64,000 bases of DNA from Epiperipatus broadwayi (lineage: Eukaryota; Onychophora; Udeonychophora; Euonychophora; Peripatidae), in contig JAQFVV010012400.1 in the NCBI GenBank assembly GCA_028023455.1, positions 13,709,748-13,773,747 on the forward strand, in the 5' to 3' direction. Numbering within the stretch: the first letter of the stretch is position 1; each line of letters begins with the position of its first letter. The notes beneath the pieces were generated by a model. It was not told the DNA's origin and did no database searches. It was given only the letters and a program-made list of their open reading frames with translations. Of this stretch, positions 48,841 through 60,395 are shown one piece after another. The position numbers were made by a program, and so were the translations under genes.

Positions 48841-51800
48841 ATTTTCTGTTTGTTGTCAATAAATTTTCAATTTACAATTTTTTGTTAAAAAGCTAATATA
48901 TTCAAATAAAATATTTAGAATCAAATATTTAATAATTTTATTAGAAAAAATAAACAATGAAATAATAACCGATTAAGATAAGATTTTTTTTCTTTCGTTT
49001 TTATGATATAAACAAAAATAATTTATGCTACACTTGTGCAGTCACGCATTTTCGTCTCTGCACAATATAAGTAGATTTCTTATTGTTTCTGAACTCTTGC
49101 CTTTTTTTTTTTGTTCCAAATAATTACTAATGTAAAAATTCTTTAGTTAGAACTTTACGCAAAGTTTATTTTTTAAAGTAAAATTTCTGCTATCAAACAT
49201 TAAAAATGATTCCTGCCATTAATGGCAAACATTGTTGATCGTAACACCAATGGAAAGCTTTCATAAATATCTATTAAAAGGTTGCATTTGATTTCTTCTG
49301 GTTGTTTTTATTTAACATACTATCATAATATTCTTGGCTTAGACTAAATGCAAAATTTTAAAGTAAATGAAACTTACATTCTTGATAATTTTTCCGGTCA
49401 CATTCGGATTGTTTATATTAGAAATTTTCTTAGCAAAAGTATGAATCATCACATTTTTGATTGATATTAGAAATATCTTTCTTTGCAAAATTATTTTAAT
49501 TAAATTAAATTACCTTTTACACATTTAATACCATTATTTAAATTGTTAGTAAGTAATTTTATTTTTGATTTGTCATTTTTTCTGTTCCGTAAATGATTCT
49601 TTTGTGAATTTTTGATATGCAGCCTCCTTTATTTTTTTGAAAATTTTAGGCATTCAATTTTAAGTCAAAAATGTTACAGCAAGATTATATGCTATATTCT
49701 GAAACTTTTTGTTGCTTAAATTTTAAAAAATATAATTTTTTTTTATTATTAATTGAGCTTATTTCCCCCCCAAAATCATTAACTATCTTAATTGTTATTA
49801 CAATTGCGAAATGAAAAAAAATCATTATTTTTTTTTTTTAAAAAGGTAGTTCTTTGTTTTGAAATCAGTAATAATAAACATTATTATTTTTATTGTTACA
49901 ATGTAATAAATTACATTTGTTATTCATTATCATCATTCAACTTTTTATTGATTACATATATATATATATAATTTTTTCATTGCTTTTTTTTTCTGAAGCT
50001 TCATCTGGTAGGAAAATTGTGAAGCATAATGTACACCACATATAACTATCGCATAAAAGTCCTATGATTTGTTTCCTTACTTTAACCTTAGATAATAAAG
50101 GAAGAGAAATGTTTATTTTTGCAGATTTCAGACCTGAGCAGCTTTGCCTATTTGGAATAAGTTTCTCATGCAGACGATTTTGGACATACCTCATACTTCT
50201 AATTCTGATAACAAGGTTATAAGTTCATCAAGATATATAAAAGCAAAGATAGAATGTTCTATGAATGTGGTAAATAATGAATCTAATCTATCAATTATTG
50301 TCAACATGTTTTGGTCAGTATTAGTAAATAAGTGTACACAATACAATGCGCCAGTTTAAAGTACATTATTGACGCTAGTGATTTGAGGGCTTTAAAAAAT
50401 AAAAGTTTTTCAAAGAAGAAAGCAAGAAGCATTATCAATAAAACTTTGGATAGAAGCAAATGTTTGTGCGTATATTTGTCTAGATGAAATTCTCAAATAA
50501 GGACTGCATTGAAAAAATGCCATCAATATTAATCAAACTTTTATTAAAGTGAAGAAAAAAATCATTCTTGAATCATAAACAAAATTTTAAGGAAATATGC
50601 AAATAACTCGTAGGAAAATTTGGTTTCATATTTCAGAAAACTGCTGACACTGATACAACTAAATCAGTCTAAGCCACATATTAACATATATATATATATA
50701 TATAGTAATTTCATTACAATTAAATGGAAACAGCTTAAGAAGTAGCTTAAATATTATCCAAGCTGTATTTCTTTGACTGGTAGCAAAATATGATCTGTAT
50801 TAGTTTATTCTCAATATTTTCTGTGACAATATTGACAATTTTCCATATCCATATTTTCTTTCTATCTAATTCTACTACTGATGAAATATTTCATATCTTA
50901 CCTAATGCTGAGATAGTTAATTCTCCAAAAATATGAAATATTTTCTCATGTCTCAGATACAGCTTTTGAAGGAATATAGAAAATTGAACATTTAATACTC
51001 TCTAAGATATAATATGAATTCCCCTAATTCGCTTAGATTGCTCTTCTGTTTCTTTAAAAACATAAAAGCCATTCACTTTTATAACAATTAAATCTATCAC
51101 TTATTGTCAGTGTGAATTTGCTGCATCTTGACAGCATGCATTTAAAGATACTATTGCTGATTTTGTCATTCTCTAGATCTGTTGGCTCACTATTCTATCT
51201 GGCATAGCTTAAAGTCAAAAATATGTGTTTATAAAAGAGCACTTTTATTGTCAGCAATGCATTTTTTTTTTATGACTTATAGTGAGGCAATGACTGTCGT
51301 GGAACAGGCTTTTGTCTTAGGAAATAAGCATCAGGAATGCTCGTTTCAGTCTGCCAATCACAAACTTTCTTTTACTGAAGAAATCTATATATGTGTAGTG
51401 AGAACAGCCCTTATATTTGTTAAGTTGCTGAAGATGATGATCCCATCAGGTTGGGGTTATATTTTTAAAGATAGTATACTCAAGAGAAGAGAATTACGGA
51501 AACAGCTTCTATCTGAGCTGTTATTACAAATCATAAACATCATTTTGCAGAACAAAATAATTATCAAGAAGTATTTCATCTCATAGTTGTACTCTTAATA
51601 AATCTCAACAAAAAATTATAGTACTTCTTAATAATTAATTGTTACATGTTAGAAGAATATATGGCAGCCTTTAGGGAAAAAAGTTGATGAATGGAAAAAG
51701 GATAATAGATTAAAGTGCAATAAAAGACTTTCTTATTAGTTATTTTAATTAGTTATAATTGTCTGAAGATGGTGTTCCTGTGGAGATCAACTCTATACTA

Positions 51801-51849
51801 AGATATAAAGTCCTTTGAAAAAAACATTGAAAAGTAAACTAGAAAAATG
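48841..51849. other. WDR37 intron, unrecognised coding-like stretch inside
   Basis: About 50130-51600 is less AT-rich and has two longer open frames (50144-50359 and 51182-51586, 71 and 134 residues). Neither resembles a family I know, and both lack convincing codon bias. It may be the interior of an unknown, decayed transposon, since an inverted repeat follows at 51850. I do not call a gene. Confidence 0.3.
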
Positions 51850-52240
51850 ACTAGTCCAAGAAGTACCTGCTTAGTTACTATTTAATATTGGAAGCAATTT
51901 TGCCATTCACACATCAGATTTATTCATGAAGCTAACTTTACGTAATTTTATATAAGCAAAATATATCCACTCTGCTTCGAACACTTTTTAGCAAAAAACC
52001 TTTTATTGTACATATACATATACAATCTTATCTTTTGACTATAGGATAGTCAAAACGTAAGATTGTATATGCATATATGTACAATAAAAAGTATTTTACT
52101 AAAACGTGTTTGAAGTAGAGTGGATAAATTACATTTATATAAGATATTACAGCAAAATAAAGGAAGTGGTGAATTTGGTAATATTTCCATAATCTTCTGT
52201 AAAAACTTCATAGGCCATTCATTTATTACTTTCACATTAT
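51850..52240. repeat. Long inverted repeat (foldback) element
   Basis: Two arms of about 190 bp meet near 52045. The inner parts are closest: CTTATCTTTTGACTAT and ATAGTCAAAACGTAAG, TTTTATTGTACATAT and ATATGTACAATAAAAA, ATCCACTCTGCTTC and GAAGTAGAGTGGAT. Identity falls outward to TTTGCCATTCAC and GTGAATTTGGT. The centre is only a few bases, so the pair makes a near-perfect hairpin. Confidence 0.65.
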
Positions 52241-53144
52241 ATTAAAAAATATATAATATTTATATAATTATATTATCAGTTTTTTGTCTGTGTATTTGTT
52301 TGTTTTGTTTTGTTTTACTAATGAATTTATTTATCTTAAATCAGAGCCTCATTTCAAAAAATTCATTTTTCAACTGATATTTTTTTAACATGTTAATTTT
52401 TTTTAAAAAAAAAAAAAAAAAAATCTTGCTCAGTACATTTTTTTAAAACTTTTTTCATTATAAATACTCTTACTGTTTATATTTAGCATCTGTATTCTTC
52501 TCTTTATATATTAGTAAATTGATTTTAAAGGAATACAAATTGTCAATAGGCATGTCCAGAATTTTGGGAATGTTTGTTTTGTTGTGTGCACAGATAAATA
52601 AACTTTATTAAAAGTCTGCAATGAATTTGATTTTATAGTTATTTATATTTGTAATGGAATATTTAAATTTTGAACATATTTACCAGATATTTAAAAAAAT
52701 ACTTGTCAATTCTTACTTTAAGATATGGTATGATGCTGAAATGTCAATGCATCTTCCTCAAATACACTACTGAAGTTTTTTATTTTTTTATTTCTGTATT
52801 GTGTGGTTAAAATTATTTATCAATTTTACTTTTTAATTTATTTCTAGTTTTGAAAATTGCATTTAAGTTCCATTTTGTTTTCTAGATCTTTCTGATCATC
52901 ATCTCTCACTTCCTATAATGGCATTTTTTTTAAAAATCTCTTTAATATTCTTTCAAAATTAGTTCCAGTTTAGAATTTTAGATTTTTTAAAAAAATTATT
53001 CTATAATTTTTAGAAATAGTTTGCATCTAATAGCATAACATAATGAAAATTATTATTACTTGAAGATAAATGTATATGAGAACTAAATTCTCATAGGTAT
53101 AAACAAATTTTAATAAGTTATATATATTTTTTTTTATTTTCCAG

Positions 53145-53259
53145 AATATCTGTTTCTGCCTCAATGAATGTAATTGCCATTCCCCAGGATAATAGGCATG
53201 TGCGTTTATTTGATTTAAATGGAGTGAGGATTGGACGACTGCCCAAGAGCAATAGACAG
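53145..53259 (+). CDS. WDR37: WDR37 internal exon (penultimate coding exon)
   Basis: The acceptor TTTTATTTTCCAG ends at 53144 and the donor GTTAGTG starts at 53260. Its first base completes Arg after INR, giving ISVSASMNVIAIPQDNRHVR, then LFDLNGVRIGRLPKSNRQ, ending in phase 0. The block IAxPxDNRxVRLFDxxGxRxxRLP is specific to WDR37. In the family one more exon follows, beginning with a GHRRMV-like blade and ending at the C-terminus. I could not find it in the remaining 10.7 kb, so it probably lies to the right of the window. Confidence 0.92.
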
Positions 53260-53695
53260 GTTAGTGTTTTGTAGAGTTGAATAATTTGAAAAATGCATCA
53301 TGTTTTTAAGAACATTGATCAGTTCTGTTAATATTGTCTCTTATTGTTTTGGTTAGTGAATATGAGAAAGCGTGTAAAACTATTTTTAGGGTTTTAATTT
53401 TAAATATTCACATATTAGTAATATGATTTTTTTTTTTTTAAATGTCTTCATATCAAGATATAGTTATCTGCTTTTCATTTTATCCTTTTAATAGATTTAG
53501 ATATTACATCCTATAATTATTTAATTTGAAAATACAAAAAGTTGTATATATTACTATACAGTAACTTTACATGTAATGTGATTCTTGGGGGAGGGGTGTG
53601 TGACTATTATATAAATTTAATTTGCCACAACCTTTCTTTTCATTTAGTCCTTATTCCCCACAATTGTTCTTTAATAAACATGTAAATGATTATTA

Positions 53696-54341
53696 CTAAA
53701 CATCACATGATCACCATCTTTTATGCTAGTACATAACTGTTATTAAACAGGCAAAACTCTCCATATAGTAGTGCCAACCAGAGTAATCAATGGATACCAG
53801 AAGGCTTGTGCATAAAATCCCCATCTACTGCCTACTCATCTCTGGTTGGCACAGGGTGGCACTACTGCATGGAGAGTTTTGCCTGTTTAATAACAGTTAT
53901 GTGCTAGCATAAGAGATGGTGATCATGTGATGTTTAGTGGTTTAACACCAATTCTGCCTAATAGGTTAGTGGTGGCTATGGTTGTTAAAGAGCCAAAGAC
54001 ACCAAAATATATGGGTGCTGAACTGAGTTCAGACCCATATGACTATATAAGCTATTAAGCTTGATTGAAAATATTATTGTGTTTTCAATTTCATCCTCAT
54101 GGTTTTGTAGTTAAGTAGAGATAAAAGGTAGCTGCTGGAGGGTTGCATTAGATCCTAAGATCTAGGTGCAGTACTCTCAGATTCAAGGCTCCTCACTGAC
54201 GAAGGCTACAAGCCAGAAACTAGTCTGGGGATATTGGATGAGTAGGCACTAGATGAGGATTTTATGCACAAGTCTTCTGGCATCCATTGATTACTCTGGT
54301 TGGCACAGGTAGGCACTACTGGAGAGTTTTGCCTGTTTAAT
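53696..54341. mobile_element. Family A hammerhead repeat, 646-bp copy
   Basis: Exact 12-bp duplications AAATGATTATTA at 53684-53695 and 54342-54353. The left end (TAAACATCACATGATCACC ... GCAAAACTCTCCATATAGTA) and right end (GGAGAGTTTTGCCTGTTTAA) are inverted. A second copy of the terminal block forms a hairpin at about 53700-53945. The long middle (53946-54180) is shared with 7515-7748. One well-kept hammerhead region lies at 54181-54239. No coding sequence. Confidence 0.88.
54181..54239 (+). ncRNA. Hammerhead ribozyme-like motif, family A (plus)
   Basis: ATTCAA/TTGGAT and TCCTCA/TGGGGA make a two-part stem I around an internal loop. The core is CTGACGA (N7 = C, allowed). Stem II GGC/GCC is weakened by one changed base (AGGCTACAAGCCA). 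GAAAC-TA-GTC gives stem III and the cleavage triplet. An A-A mismatch flanks the core in stem II. Confidence 0.65.
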
Positions 54342-54353
54342 AAATGATTATTA

Positions 54354-55417
54354 ATCATTCTTTTTCAAGTTCCAAATTATTTTTAAAAATTTTTAATTCT
54401 AGATAGCGATTCAATTTTACGAAAGATCATATATATTTACATTCTTTATAAACTTAAATGAGAGATATATGAGTTGTTGTTTTTTAAGCTGTTTACCTCT
54501 CTTCTATTCATATTATAATCTTATAATTAGAAGTTTTTATTATATTCATTCAATAATCTTTCCAAAGTAAAATGAAATGAAATAATTTTTAACCTATTGA
54601 AGAGTGATTACTGATTTTTTGTATATTTATTAAAAGGTAATTGTTAATAATATGCTGATGAGTTGCGGTGAAACTTTTTTATGTAATAATTTGTAGACTT
54701 TTTTATATATTCTAATTTGCAGACTTAGCATTGACTGAAAAATATGACATTTGCAAAGTAAATAATTCCTATAAAATAAATGTAGAATCAATAATATGCA
54801 GCTAGTATGAAAAACAGTTATTTGCAATAATGTTTGAAGTGTTATAGTAGGGATTGCTAATACATTTTTTTCAATATCAACAATTATATTGTTTGAAGAA
54901 TATGTGTATTTACACATACCTGTATATAAAGTTTATTTATAAAATTAGTTGTGTAAGTCTGAAAAGTAATGTAAATTCTAATTTAAAAAAGAAGTTTAAA
55001 TGTCTTCATAAATACAGGTTTAAAATTTTCTATTCAATCACTTTAAATATTAAAGTATTGTCTTAAAGAAGTGAATGGATGGTTTTATTCTTCATTGAAT
55101 ATTTAGCATTATCTTTTCCCTACACTTTCATTACCTTCTTGTGAATTTCAAGCTTATCATAAACTATATCAGCCACTCAAATCTCTTCAGTGAATATCAA
55201 TACTTGAAAAACATGTAGAAGAAAGAAGAAAGTTATATTTTCATAGTTATTAATATTGTCCCATTTTGCCAATCTTAGAAAATTTATTTTTTGAATAACT
55301 TTCATAAACATTTGATTATGTTGTATTTTTATATTGGACTATTTCCATCATCTAATATGTGTGTCGAATGTCTTTAGAAAAGTTTAATTTTTAGTTAAAT
55401 ATTCCAAATGCATTCAA
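54354..55417. other. AT-rich DNA after the penultimate WDR37 exon, no feature recognised
   Basis: Probably intron. Short opposing open frames at 54630-55066 are low complexity and unconvincing. Confidence 0.4.
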
Positions 55418-55650
55418 CTGTTAATAATATCACAGCAAACAGGTTAGTATATGCACCAACTGTTAGTAATATCACAGCAAACAAATGTTAGTAATATCAC
55501 AGCAAATAGGTTAGTATATGCACTAACTGTTAGTAATATCACAGCAAACAGGTTAGTATATGCACCAACTGTTAGTAATATCACAGCAAACAAATGTTAA
55601 TAATATCACAGCAAACAGGTTAGTATATGCACTAACTGTTAGTAATATCA
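55418..55650. repeat. Tandem repeat with alternating 42/26/41-bp units
   Basis: Seven starts of CTGTTAGTAATATCACAGCA (or a close variant) follow each other. Long units continue with AACAGGTTAGTATATGCACC, while short units stop at AACAAA. The order long-short-long repeats twice, giving a higher-order period of about 109 bp plus a partial last unit. Confidence 0.85.
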
Positions 55651-57240
55651 AACTCTTTACAATTCAGATACTGTATATATAAAAATGTCACCACAACCTC
55701 CCCCCCTCTCTCATTTTAGTTTTTTTTTATAACATTTTGTTTGTAATTTGTTTTCTGACTTTTATCATTTGACAATCTGTATTTTAACCATTTCTTCACA
55801 AAGTAAATAAAAGCTAACTTTTATGTACTTACTATCATCATTTTTGTCTCTTATTTTTTTATTAAAAAAAAAAAAATTAAGTCTTTACAAACTTTAAGGG
55901 TAATTTATATTTTATAAATATTCTGTTATTTATCATGAGGCATGTTTTTTTAAGTCACCAATTTTAATATTTTAAATCTATAATTTTTAACTGTTTGAAG
56001 CCCTTTTCTGTTATTACTTTTTTCTTATTTATCATTTAACTATTTATTACTATATCTTTAAAATTTGCCATTAAAAAGCTTACAATTGAATTCGTTTTTT
56101 CTAATATTTTATTTTTTCCCTAATAATCTTAAGTGCTCATATTTCTACTATGTTTGGTATCTTTGTAAATATTTAACAACTTTGTTTTGACATCTTTTTT
56201 TTTTTTTTATTTGTAACTAATTTTGCTTTTATTATGAATTGATATTTCAAACTTCTAAGTATTTATGAAATATTTTTTACCAGCAGTTTGTAGCAACTTC
56301 TCTTGTTCTTTAGGTTTTGATACATTAATTTTTATTTGGAGTGTCAAAGATCTTTATATTATTGTTGCTAAACTCAATCTCTGATTACAATCATTGTCAA
56401 ATCATCTAGTCGTGATGTAGTTATAAGCTACCATTATAACATTCTCTCAATGTATCCTTCTGTAGAAGTCTGATTATAAATTCTGCTGCTGGTCATTAGA
56501 CTTTATCATAAATGAAATCTGGAATCATGGTCATGCCCAAAATGCACAAATTTATATATCAGCCTCAATATTTTCATAGAACAATTCACCTACTAAAATT
56601 GCAGCTTTTATAGAAGATAGATAAATAATGATTCACTATGGTCTAATATTGTTTTCATATGTAATATATAAATCTAATCAAAATTATTTATTCTACTCTC
56701 TGTAAGCAATAAGATTTTATTATTAATAAAAGTATATATATACACACATACACATGATTTTTACAGGCAATCAATATAAAAGATATATCAGGATTTATTT
56801 ATTTTTAAAAAAAAAAATGTGGAAGTTGACAGTTAGTGAATAGTCTGATATAAAATGTATAGTTATTTTGATTAGTGGACTTTATAAGAAGTTTTTTAAA
56901 TAGAGAGCAGGATGGAGGTAACTTTAGATATATCAGTACATTTGTTGTTGCTGTCTGTCTGTCAAAATTTTTAAGAGATTAAGTTACTTCTCATATAGAA
57001 AAATTTCTTAGGACTTGGTAATCAAAACAAGTGTTAATTTTATACTATATTATTCACATATTATCATTTCCTCACCTTTACATTTATTTTAAAAAAATTA
57101 TTTTTATTGGATGGGACATTTAATCTTATTCCATATATTTCTTGTAGTGTCTCCACAGTGGTTTTAAAATAACACCGATCCAATTAAAATATCTATACAA
57201 TTGTACTGTTAATTACACATGAATATATAGGAAAAGTAGT
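55651..57240. other. AT-rich DNA, no feature recognised
   Basis: Probable WDR37 intron. Contains a short TG/TC-rich run near 56950 and a TATA/CACA microsatellite near 56740. No exon matching the missing WDR37 C-terminal blade was seen. Confidence 0.4.
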
Positions 57241-58316
57241 TTTGGGGTTAAACTGTATATGAGTATTGATTAATTCCCAACATTTCAACCAAATAGCATC
57301 AACCATCGTCATTGTTAACTTTTCAAAGAAAAACCATTAGATCTCGAATAATAATGAGATTGAGTGTGAGGTAAAGAATGAGATTGAGCATGAAGTAGTG
57401 AGCATTTAGAATATGTGGATTAACAAAATGTTTATGTTCTTCAGTTTCACCATTAATTGATTTCAAGTTTATGTTAGAAGAAAGAAATAAAATAAGTGGT
57501 CTCCATAAGGCTGGAATATGTTGTGTTTAATCAGTTCTATTTAAACCAGTTGATCTTAATATTTCAACAGGCTCCCTCATAGTTCTTAAATCATACTGTT
57601 CCAATTTAGCAAGTATTTTACTATTATCAAAATCAGATTTGTGATCAATTTCTAAAAAATGTGAAGTAAAGGCTGATGTTTTTAACTTTGATTAAAAACA
57701 TTTTTATGTTCATTAATTTTGACATTAATTCATCTATTAGACTGACTTATATAGCTTTTCGAACACTCTAAACATGGAATTTCATAAAATCCCTGGTATT
57801 CCAAAAGTATTCTGTCTTTAGGTTTATTGGAAAAAATCACCATTTTTTTTGCTAGTGGAATCTGTTAAAATTAAATAGTCTTCTACTAATTTTATCAGTG
57901 ACTCCTTTAATATAAGATAAAACCAGTAAAATGCTTGCTAATTTGGAAAAATATGATTTGAGAACCATGAGGGAGTTGATTGAAATATTAAAAAGACCAA
58001 CTAGTTTAAATAGAACTGATGAAGCACAATGTATTTAAGCTTTATGGGTGCCACTTATTTTGTCTCTTTCTTCTAATGTAAACTTGAAAACAATTAATGG
58101 TGAATTAAGCTGAAGAAAATAAACATTTTGTTAATCCACATTTTCTGAATGCTCAACTATTTCATGCTCAATCTCATTCTTTACCTCACACCCAATCTCG
58201 TTACTATTTGAGATCTAATGGTTTTTCTTTGAAAAGTTAACCTTGATAATGGCGGATGCTATTTCATCGAAACATTGGGAATTAATAAATACTAACACAT
58301 GGTTTAACCCAAAAAT
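57241..58316. mobile_element. Penelope-like element fragments in head-to-head inverted arrangement
   Basis: The left arm (57241-57840) reads on the minus strand and the right arm (about 57945-58316) on the plus strand. Both share YDLRTMRE followed by xxEILK/R, then a block ending EEHKHF-like, and a terminal TTGGGAATTAAT ... GGTTTAACCC. The left arm also holds a GIY-YIG nuclease remnant near 57730-57810: GI(Y)EIPC, LECSKSYI and SQSNRRINV, with one inserted T causing a frameshift and Gly to Ser in the YIG box. GIY-YIG at the C-terminus after a reverse transcriptase defines Penelope-like elements. The reverse transcriptase itself is absent. Inverted 5' partial copies are common in this class. 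Confidence 0.75.
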
Positions 58317-60338
58317 TATTGCATTAAATATATATATTTATGTGTGTTACATGAAGATTTTCATGACTAAAAATGTAATAAAGTTTTCGAGTTCTTTCAT
58401 ATGTAAGATGTTATTATGACTATAGCATTGATATGAATCTGACCTGTCATCATCTTGGTGGACAGGGGACTCAGTAATTGCTGCAAAAAAACAAATTGCA
58501 GATCATCTATTTCGTGATTTAACTGCTAATTATTTCGTCATATACAGCATTTATAAAGGATTTGATTAAGAGGAAGATAGGAAGTGATAAGATAGTTAAT
58601 TTGTCATTCTTAATTATCTTTAACCTAATCTCTTTTAATCTAATTTCTTCTAAAATTTTTACTGGATGAAATAATTAACAACTAAAATCACTTCTCAAAA
58701 CAGATGATGTGCAATTGTTTTTAACAATAGTCACTGAGATACCTATACTCTTAGATGATATCCAATAATAATAATAAAACACATAGAAAAACTAAAACTT
58801 GATTCATATTATATATATTTACAGTGTCAATTTATAGATAATTGACACTTCTATACGTGAACCAGCTGTACAAACAATTTTATAAAACAGATCCCCCCTC
58901 CCCTCCTAATGAATTATATATTTGTGCAAAATAATTAAATGAACTTCAGTTGCAAAGAATTGTGACTTTCTAACAATTGAAATGCATTATTCTGGTCAGT
59001 TAACCTTGTATAATATCATCAGGGTGGAAAGCTCAAGGTTTCTGTATTGATTCTCAATAAAGGAAGTTTGCTGCTTTGGTGCTCAAACACATAATTTAAG
59101 CTTATAAAAACTCAACTTAAAATGAATAAATAATAACGAAAGCTTTATGCCATTAAAAATTAGTTTTGAAGGCTCAGGAATAATTTTAATGAAATGCACT
59201 TTGAAGACTAGACAAGATTGCATTGTCTCTCGTTCTTCTTTGATAGAGACAAAAGGTATTTGTATTATGCACTAATAATTGCTCAAGCAAAAGATTGATG
59301 TTCTTAAAATGTGAAGCTATTCTAAAGATAATTTCCATATCATTATTGAAAAGCAAATGAAGGCAAAAATATTCATAGAAATATATAAATGATTTATCCA
59401 TCCTACAGTATGCATCAAATTATTATTTTGTGGCAGCTTCATAGAGAAGAAATCTAATAAGTTTGGCAATTGGTCAAAGTCATTATTTTTATAACTTCCA
59501 GGGTGAAAATATTTCATTATGATTTTTTTCTCTTGAGAAGAAATAAAGATAAGTAATTTATGGAATCTATTCCATTCACATGAGCAAAACAGAATAAGCT
59601 TTTTTATTGATAAAAATTATTTGAACAAAATATATATAGATATAAAAATAAGATAAAGGTCCTATATGGCTACATTTTCTTAAATGAGTTTTAATTACTT
59701 CTGACTTCATTTGATTAATCCAAAACCTTTTCATTACTCTCAAATTTTTTTTAATATAATTATATGTACATTTAATTAAATAGTAAGTAGCCATGGGGGG
59801 GAGTAATTAATGATAGGACTGATGAATGGTTGTGATAGGATTACAAGCATGATATAACTCATTGGAAGCTCAGTTACTTCCTATTCAATTAAATATAATC
59901 TGAGTTATTTCTTATTTACATATATTATAACTGAATTTTCATTTCATATGTAGAGATTGTTGAAACAACCTCTGCTCTGATCCTTTGAATATAGTACAAT
60001 GATTATACACCCAGGTGTTAAAAGTAGATACTGTCCTCACCTTGTGCGAAAAATGTGAAACTTATCAACACTAACAACATTGGCAGAGAAATCAGGTATT
60101 GATGCCTCTATGCCACTACAGATACATTATTCATTAAATAAGACAAAAAAAAAAGTAAATAAATAAACTTATTTGAGCTAGCGATAATATGTAGATTGAT
60201 AAATGGTACAGTTATTAATATATTTCCATTAGAGTGGTTTATATTAATGTTGTTCTGCAGAAAATTTGAAACCTGTCAATTAAACTATAGTAATTAGATA
60301 TATATTGAACAAATAATGAAGATATGTATAAGTGATTA
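58317..60338. other. AT-rich DNA, no gene supported
   Basis: Two minus-strand open frames at 59186-59517 contain aromatic-rich peptides without recognisable domains. The block AGGATTACAAGCATGATATAA near 59838 recurs near 60638, so a short dispersed repeat is present, with copies about 800 bp apart. Confidence 0.4.
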
Positions 60339-60395
60339 TGATTTGGGCCAACTGATGAGTGCTGGTTCAGCACGAAATGCACATCTTGGAGATCA
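60339..60395 (+). ncRNA. Hammerhead ribozyme, type I, family B (apparently intact)
   Basis: Every element is present. Stem I is TGAT (60339-60342) with ATCA (60392-60395) and CCAA (60348-60351) with TTGG (60386-60389), separated by an internal loop. The core is CTGATGA (60352-60358). Stem II is six perfect pairs GTGCTG/CAGCAC with loop GTT (60359-60373). GAAA is at 60374-60377. A two-pair stem III AT/AT with loop GCAC follows, and then C at 60385 as the predicted cleavage site. The short stem III is as in Penelope-type hammerheads. Decayed relatives occur at 24165-24215, 24748-24802 and in the palindrome at 4470-4682. Confidence 0.8.

Noticed and set aside
58240-58290. Hammerhead in the Penelope-like terminal region
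   Set aside because: GATG/CATC with GAAAC is present, but no CUGANGA core precedes stem II at the right place. The left-arm counterpart is equally poor. Kept only as a remark.
59186-59794. Cluster of minus-strand open frames
   Set aside because: Three short frames with unrelated, aromatic-rich translations and no domain order; no evidence they belong to one gene or transposon.
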